This document shows positions 6,307-8,903 of a stretch of DNA of 8,903 bases, one piece after another (position 1 is the first letter of the stretch; each line of letters starts with the position of its first letter). The stretch spans positions 1-8,903 of the forward strand of contig JAJRAE010000012.1 of the NCBI GenBank assembly GCA_028682985.1, read 5' to 3'. The stretch is from Methanobacterium sp. (GTDB taxonomy: Archaea; Methanobacteriota; Methanobacteria; Methanobacteriales; Methanobacteriaceae). The notes below the pieces were generated by a model. The model saw nothing but the letters and a program-made list of their open reading frames with translations, was not told where the DNA came from and searched no databases. The position numbers and the translations under genes are program-made.

Positions 6307-7365
6307 AACCAGGGAATTCTCACCTATTATGAATCTATAGCCTTTAGGCAGGCTGTTCTCCATAGAAATTATATGAGAATGGTTCCCGATAAGGCTGTCA
6401 ATGATTCTTTCGTTACATTTTATTACCGCGTCACCCACAACTATAGAGGATTCAATTTCTCCCCCTTTTATAACACTGTTATCTCCTATTGATGTGTATG
6501 GACCTATATATGCGTCTATTTCACAGTTTTCACCTATAGATACCGGTCCTCTGATAACGGTGTTCTTTTTTATTCGGGATCCTTTTCCTATGAAGACTCT
6601 TCCACTGATCTTGGCCCCATCCTCAACTTCACCGTTTATCTGGGATTCCAGCATATCCAGTATCAGGTGGTTGGCATCTAACACGTCTTCTGGTTTACCT
6701 GTATCCTTCCACCATCCCCGTACGATGTGGGAGTCTACCTTTAGGTTTGAGTTTAAAAGCTGCTGGATTGCGTCGGTGATCTCCAGTTCACCTCTCCATG
6801 ATGGTTTAATCTGGGTGATGGCCTCGAATATGGAGGATTTAAACAGATATATTCCCACCAAGGCCAGATCACTTTTAGGATGTTCTGGTTTCTCCACCAG
6901 GTTTATAACGTTTCCATTATTATCCAATTCAGCCACACCAAACTGTCGGGGGTTTTCTACCGGCTGTAATAGTATACGGGCCTGGTAATCTGAATCCTCA
7001 AAGCCCTCCACAAATTCCATGATACCTGATTTTAGAATGTTATCCCCCAGGTACATAATGAACGACTCATCTCCTACGAATTCCTGGGCAACTGCCACTG
7101 CATGGGCCAGTCCCTTGGGTTCTCCCTGCATTATGTAGGTTATGTTAACTCCAAAGCGGGACCCATCCCCGACTGCTTCTTGAACTTTTTCGGGCATGTT
7201 TGTTCCCAGAATAAGCCCAATTTCAGTAACACCTGCTTCTTTAAGATCCTCAATAGCGTAATACAGCACTGGTTTGTTAGCTATAGGGATGAGCTGTTTT
7301 GGTCCAGTGTGGGTTAGTGGTCGTAGCCGGGTTCCATGACCTCCAGATAAGATTAATCCCTTCAT
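6298..7365 (-). CDS. rfbA: Glucose-1-phosphate thymidylyltransferase, long form with left-handed beta-helix domain
   Basis: The enzyme probably makes dTDP-glucose from dTTP and glucose 1-phosphate, the first step towards dTDP-L-rhamnose. The 355-residue protein has an N-terminal nucleotidyltransferase domain: GGHGTRLRPLTHTGPKQL (8-25), KPVLYY (31-36), LGDN with D108 (106-109), VEKPEHP (157-163), RGELEITDAI (191-200) and WWKDTGKPEDVL (218-229). Residues about 245-345 form a hexapeptide-like left-handed beta-helix (ISGRVFIGKGSRIKKNTVI and similar turns). This domain is absent from the short E. coli RfbA (about 290 residues) and present in the long StrD-like type. The start at 7365 overlaps the rfbD stop as ATGA, and an AGGAGAT ribosome site lies inside the end of rfbD, implying translational coupling. 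Placement between rfbD and galU supports dTTP use. Sequence alone does not exclude another nucleotide or sugar phosphate. The helix domain may set oligomer state or regulation. Confidence 0.9.
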   Translation of the reverse strand: MKGLILSGGHGTRLRPLTHTGPKQLIPIANKPVLYYAIEDLKEAGVTEIGLILGTNMPEKVQEAVGDGSRFGVNITYIMQGEPKGLAHAVAVAQEFVGDESFIMYLGDNILKSGIMEFVEGFEDSDYQARILLQPVENPRQFGVAELDNNGNVINLVEKPEHPKSDLALVGIYLFKSSIFEAITQIKPSWRGELEITDAIQQLLNSNLKVDSHIVRGWWKDTGKPEDVLDANHLILDMLESQINGEVEDGAKISGRVFIGKGSRIKKNTVIRGPVSIGENCEIDAYIGPYTSIGDNSVIKGGEIESSIVVGDAVIKCNERIIDSLIGNHSHIISMENSLPKGYRFIIGENSLVNI

Positions 7366-8228
7366 TTTTTTACATCTCCTTTCATTTCTTTTAGTCCTTC
7401 CTTAGTATTTAATAATTTGATATCCAGATCAATTTCTGCTTTTCTAACCTGTAAAGAGGAATCCAGGGGTCTTTGGGCCTTACGTATTAGATCTTCACTT
7501 TTAATGGGTTTTATAAGGGTAGGATCCAGTTCAAATACCTGGGCAATATTTCTGGCAAAATCGAACCTGTTGATTCTTTCGTTACCTGCTATATGATATA
7601 TTCCTTTCTTATCCTTGGTGAATATTTTTAAAAGGGCCTCTGCAGCATTATCTGCATATGTAGGTGAATTGTATTCATCAGTAACTATATTTATCTGATT
7701 TCCTGCTTTTAATTCATTTATCACCCATGTGACATAATTAAAATTAGTATGCCAACCATATAAAACACTGACCCGGGCAATAGCATAATTAACACCGGAG
7801 TCCTTTACAAACTCCTCTCCTTTAAGTTTGCTCAGACCATAATAACTTAAAGGATTAGTCTGGTGATCCTCCGAGTATAATCCTTCCCTTCCATCGAATA
7901 CAAAGTCAGTGGAAACATATATCAACTTGGAATCCACTTTTTGGCAGGCTTTCGCCATGTTAAGTGTTCCCTGAGCATTTATCTTGTATGCTTCCTCCTG
8001 ATGATCCTCACAGTAATCCACATTGGTAAGCGCAGCCGAATGAACAACCACATCGGGTGATAACGATTCAATCTTATTTATTACCTGTTCATCGTTTGTA
8101 ATATCTAATTTAATGGCATTATCTCTAGGATTAGAATTATATGTGGTGATTACTTCATATTTATCAGAGAATCTGATGAACTTGCTTCCTAAAAGTCCGC
8201 TCCCACCGGTTATAAATAATCGTTTCAT
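7362..8228 (-). CDS. rfbD: dTDP-4-dehydrorhamnose reductase
   Basis: The enzyme catalyses the last step of dTDP-L-rhamnose synthesis, NAD(P)H-dependent reduction of dTDP-4-keto-L-rhamnose. The 288-residue protein is an extended short-chain dehydrogenase of the RfbD type. The Rossmann glycine motif is TGGSGLLG (7-14). SAALTNVDYCE (64-74) and YVSTDFVFDG (104-113) are characteristic of the family. The catalytic Y-x3-K is Y130 and K134 (YGLSK), with the active-site threonine at T107 in the STD stretch. The C-terminal substrate region shows EYNSPTYADN (185-194) and RPLDSSL (253-259). Length is normal. No good ribosome site precedes the ATG at 8228, but a TATA-like box lies about 27 bases upstream, so the message may be leaderless. 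It is first of the rfbD-rfbA-galU series and overlaps rfbA by four bases. Related MAT2B-like or other sugar reductases are less likely, given rfbA, rfbB and an rfbC-like gene alongside. Confidence 0.92.
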   Translation of the reverse strand: MKRLFITGGSGLLGSKFIRFSDKYEVITTYNSNPRDNAIKLDITNDEQVINKIESLSPDVVVHSAALTNVDYCEDHQEEAYKINAQGTLNMAKACQKVDSKLIYVSTDFVFDGREGLYSEDHQTNPLSYYGLSKLKGEEFVKDSGVNYAIARVSVLYGWHTNFNYVTWVINELKAGNQINIVTDEYNSPTYADNAAEALLKIFTKDKKGIYHIAGNERINRFDFARNIAQVFELDPTLIKPIKSEDLIRKAQRPLDSSLQVRKAEIDLDIKLLNTKEGLKEMKGDVKK

Positions 8229-8299
8229 GGTAATGTTTAATTAATAATGAAATATATAAAATTTTTTGAAAAAAATAATTAGATTTAAGGTGTTTTTTT
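8229..8299. promoter_or_regulatory. Divergent promoter region between rfbD and rfbC with a shared TATA-like box
   Basis: The 71-base space separates head-to-head genes. AATATATAAAAT at 8251-8262 is a good archaeal TATA box on the plus strand. A start about 25 bases downstream (near 8282) would give rfbC a short leader containing its AAGGTG ribosome site (8287-8292), seven bases before the ATG at 8300. Read on the minus strand the same bases give ATTTTATATATT, about 27 bases before the rfbD ATG. Transcription that way would begin at or almost at the start codon, matching the absence of an rfbD ribosome site. One box may thus serve both directions, so binding of TBP for one operon could compete with the other. 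Start sites are predicted, not observed. Confidence 0.55.
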
Positions 8300-8767
8300 A
8301 TGATTGATGGTGTTAAAACAAAAAAACTAAGGGTCATTCCAGATGAAAGGGGCTGGCTCATGGAAATACTCAGAAATGATGATGATATTTACGAGGTATT
8401 TGGCCAGGTATACATAACCACTGCCTATCCCGGTGTGACCAAGGCCTGGCATATGCACAAAAAACAGACCGACAACTTCACCTGTATCCATGGAATGATG
8501 AAAGTTGCATTATACGACGCGAGAAAGGACTCACCCACCTATGGAGAGTTGAATGAGTTCTTTGTAGGTGAAAAAAATCCCATGCTTATAAGCGTTCCCC
8601 CATTCGTCTATCACGGATTTAAGGGAGTGGGAACTGAGACCGCCTACTTCATAAGCGTGCCCACCCTCCCCTATAACTATGAGGAACCAGACGAGTTCCG
8701 ATTACCCCCAGATACTGATGAAATACCCTACGACTGGCTTTTAGAGCCGGGTAAGAGCCATGGTTAA
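8300..8767 (+). CDS. rfbC: dTDP-4-dehydrorhamnose 3,5-epimerase-like cupin protein (short, divergent)
   Basis: This 155-residue cupin resembles RfbC, which epimerises dTDP-4-keto-6-deoxyglucose at C3 and C5. Family-like elements are DERGWLMEI (15-23), the histidine-rich strand WHMHKKQ (50-56), YDARKDSPTYGE (72-83), and PPFVYHGF (100-107) with H105. It differs from classical RfbC in two ways. It is about 25-30 residues shorter, and the usual GLHYQ/GLHFQ catalytic segment is replaced by AWHMHKKQ, so the catalytic histidine would be H51 or H53. Y125 and Y127 (PYNYEEPDE) could supply the general acid, and the tail ends IPYDW instead of the usual IxWP. The H-x-H-K pattern also recalls sugar ketoisomerases of the FdtA/WxcM type. 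Position between rfbB and rfbD argues for the 3,5-epimerase role, with moderate certainty. AAGGTG at 8287-8292 supports the start. It is probably cotranscribed with rfbB, 38 bases downstream. Confidence 0.82.
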   Translation: MIDGVKTKKLRVIPDERGWLMEILRNDDDIYEVFGQVYITTAYPGVTKAWHMHKKQTDNFTCIHGMMKVALYDARKDSPTYGELNEFFVGEKNPMLISVPPFVYHGFKGVGTETAYFISVPTLPYNYEEPDEFRLPPDTDEIPYDWLLEPGKSHG

Positions 8768-8793
8768 AGCCTTGTGTAATAAAAATTAGTTTC

Positions 8794-8800
8794 AGGTGAT
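8794..8800 (+). promoter_or_regulatory. Ribosome binding site of rfbB
   Basis: AGGTGAT matches the archaeal 16S anti-Shine-Dalgarno consensus over seven bases and stands five bases before the ATG at 8806. It fixes the start of the truncated rfbB. A stop codon, TAA at 8802-8804, follows in the frame of the GTG within this site, which excludes that GTG as a start. Confidence 0.75.
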
Positions 8801-8805
8801 ATAAG

Positions 8806-8903
8806 ATGAAGATGCTGATAACTGGTGGTGCTGGTTTTATTGGAACCAACTTCGTGCACTACATACATGAAAATTATGACTATGACATAGTGGTCCTGGA
8901 TAA
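8806..8903 (+). CDS. rfbB: dTDP-glucose 4,6-dehydratase, N-terminal fragment (runs off the right edge)
   Basis: Only 32 complete codons are present. They read MKMLITGGAGFIGTNFVHY followed by a charged, tyrosine-rich stretch ending IVVLD. TGGAGFIG is the NAD-binding Rossmann glycine motif, and the F-V-x-Y spacing with a VVLD second strand matches the start of RfbB, which converts dTDP-glucose to dTDP-4-keto-6-deoxyglucose. On sequence alone it could be any NAD-dependent sugar epimerase or dehydratase, such as GalE. The rfbA, rfbC and rfbD genes next to it make RfbB by far the likeliest. The start has an excellent ribosome site five bases upstream, and the gene follows rfbC by 38 bases, consistent with one operon. 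The fragment is cut by the window and shows no sign of being broken. Confidence 0.8.
   Translation, partial: MKMLITGGAGFIGTNFVHYIHENYDYDIVVLD

Noticed and set aside
6401..6988. 195-codon open frame on the plus strand
   Set aside because: It lies antisense to rfbA, which has full family motifs. The translation is serine- and phenylalanine-rich with no recognisable domain, and there is no suitable ribosome site.
8164..8361. 65-codon minus-strand frame spanning the rfbD-rfbC gap
   Set aside because: It overlaps both real genes and would run through the promoter region. It has no ribosome site and no recognisable product.
1..8903. Mobile element, defence system or novel multi-gene system
   Set aside because: No transposase, integrase, terminal inverted repeats, toxin-antitoxin or nuclease motifs were seen. 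Every confident gene fits sugar-nucleotide or glycan synthesis.

Overview
The window looks like chromosome from a methanogenic archaeon of the order Methanobacteriales, probably Methanobacterium or a close relative. This is inferred from four things: A/T-rich intergenic DNA with archaeal TATA-like boxes; Shine-Dalgarno sequences of the GGTGA/AGGTGAT type close to ATG starts; a large membrane protein resembling the DUF2206 family, which as I recall is common in that order; and the character of the sugar-nucleotide genes. No database search was possible, so the genus is a guess.

All recognisable genes belong to nucleotide-sugar supply and glycan assembly. From right to left: rfbB (dTDP-glucose 4,6-dehydratase, first 32 codons only, running off the right edge) and a short rfbC-like cupin epimerase lie on the plus strand. 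Divergently, on the minus strand, lie rfbD (dTDP-4-dehydrorhamnose reductase), a long rfbA-type sugar-1-phosphate nucleotidylyltransferase and galU (UTP-glucose-1-phosphate uridylyltransferase). rfbD and rfbA overlap by ATGA and galU follows after 33 bases, so these three look like one operon. The 71-base space between rfbD and rfbC holds one A/T-rich box that could serve as TATA box in both directions.

A 287-base A/T-rich gap with imperfect repeats follows. Then comes a second minus-strand series: a GT2 polyprenyl-phosphate sugar synthase-like protein with four C-terminal membrane segments, two GT4 glycosyltransferases, and the first 508 codons of a polytopic membrane protein with GT-C-like features that runs off the left edge.

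Taken together, the right half can make dTDP-L-rhamnose and UDP-glucose. The left half has a lipid-linked sugar synthase, cytosolic transferases that could build a chain, and a membrane protein that could transfer sugars on the outer face. The most economical reading is a surface-glycan or glycoprotein-glycosylation locus. No RNA gene, CRISPR array, mobile element or origin was seen. The window is mostly ordinary in content. The points worth a second look are the divergent RfbC-like protein, the shared divergent promoter with a possibly leaderless rfbD, the repeats upstream of the GT2 gene, and the undescribed function of the membrane protein.
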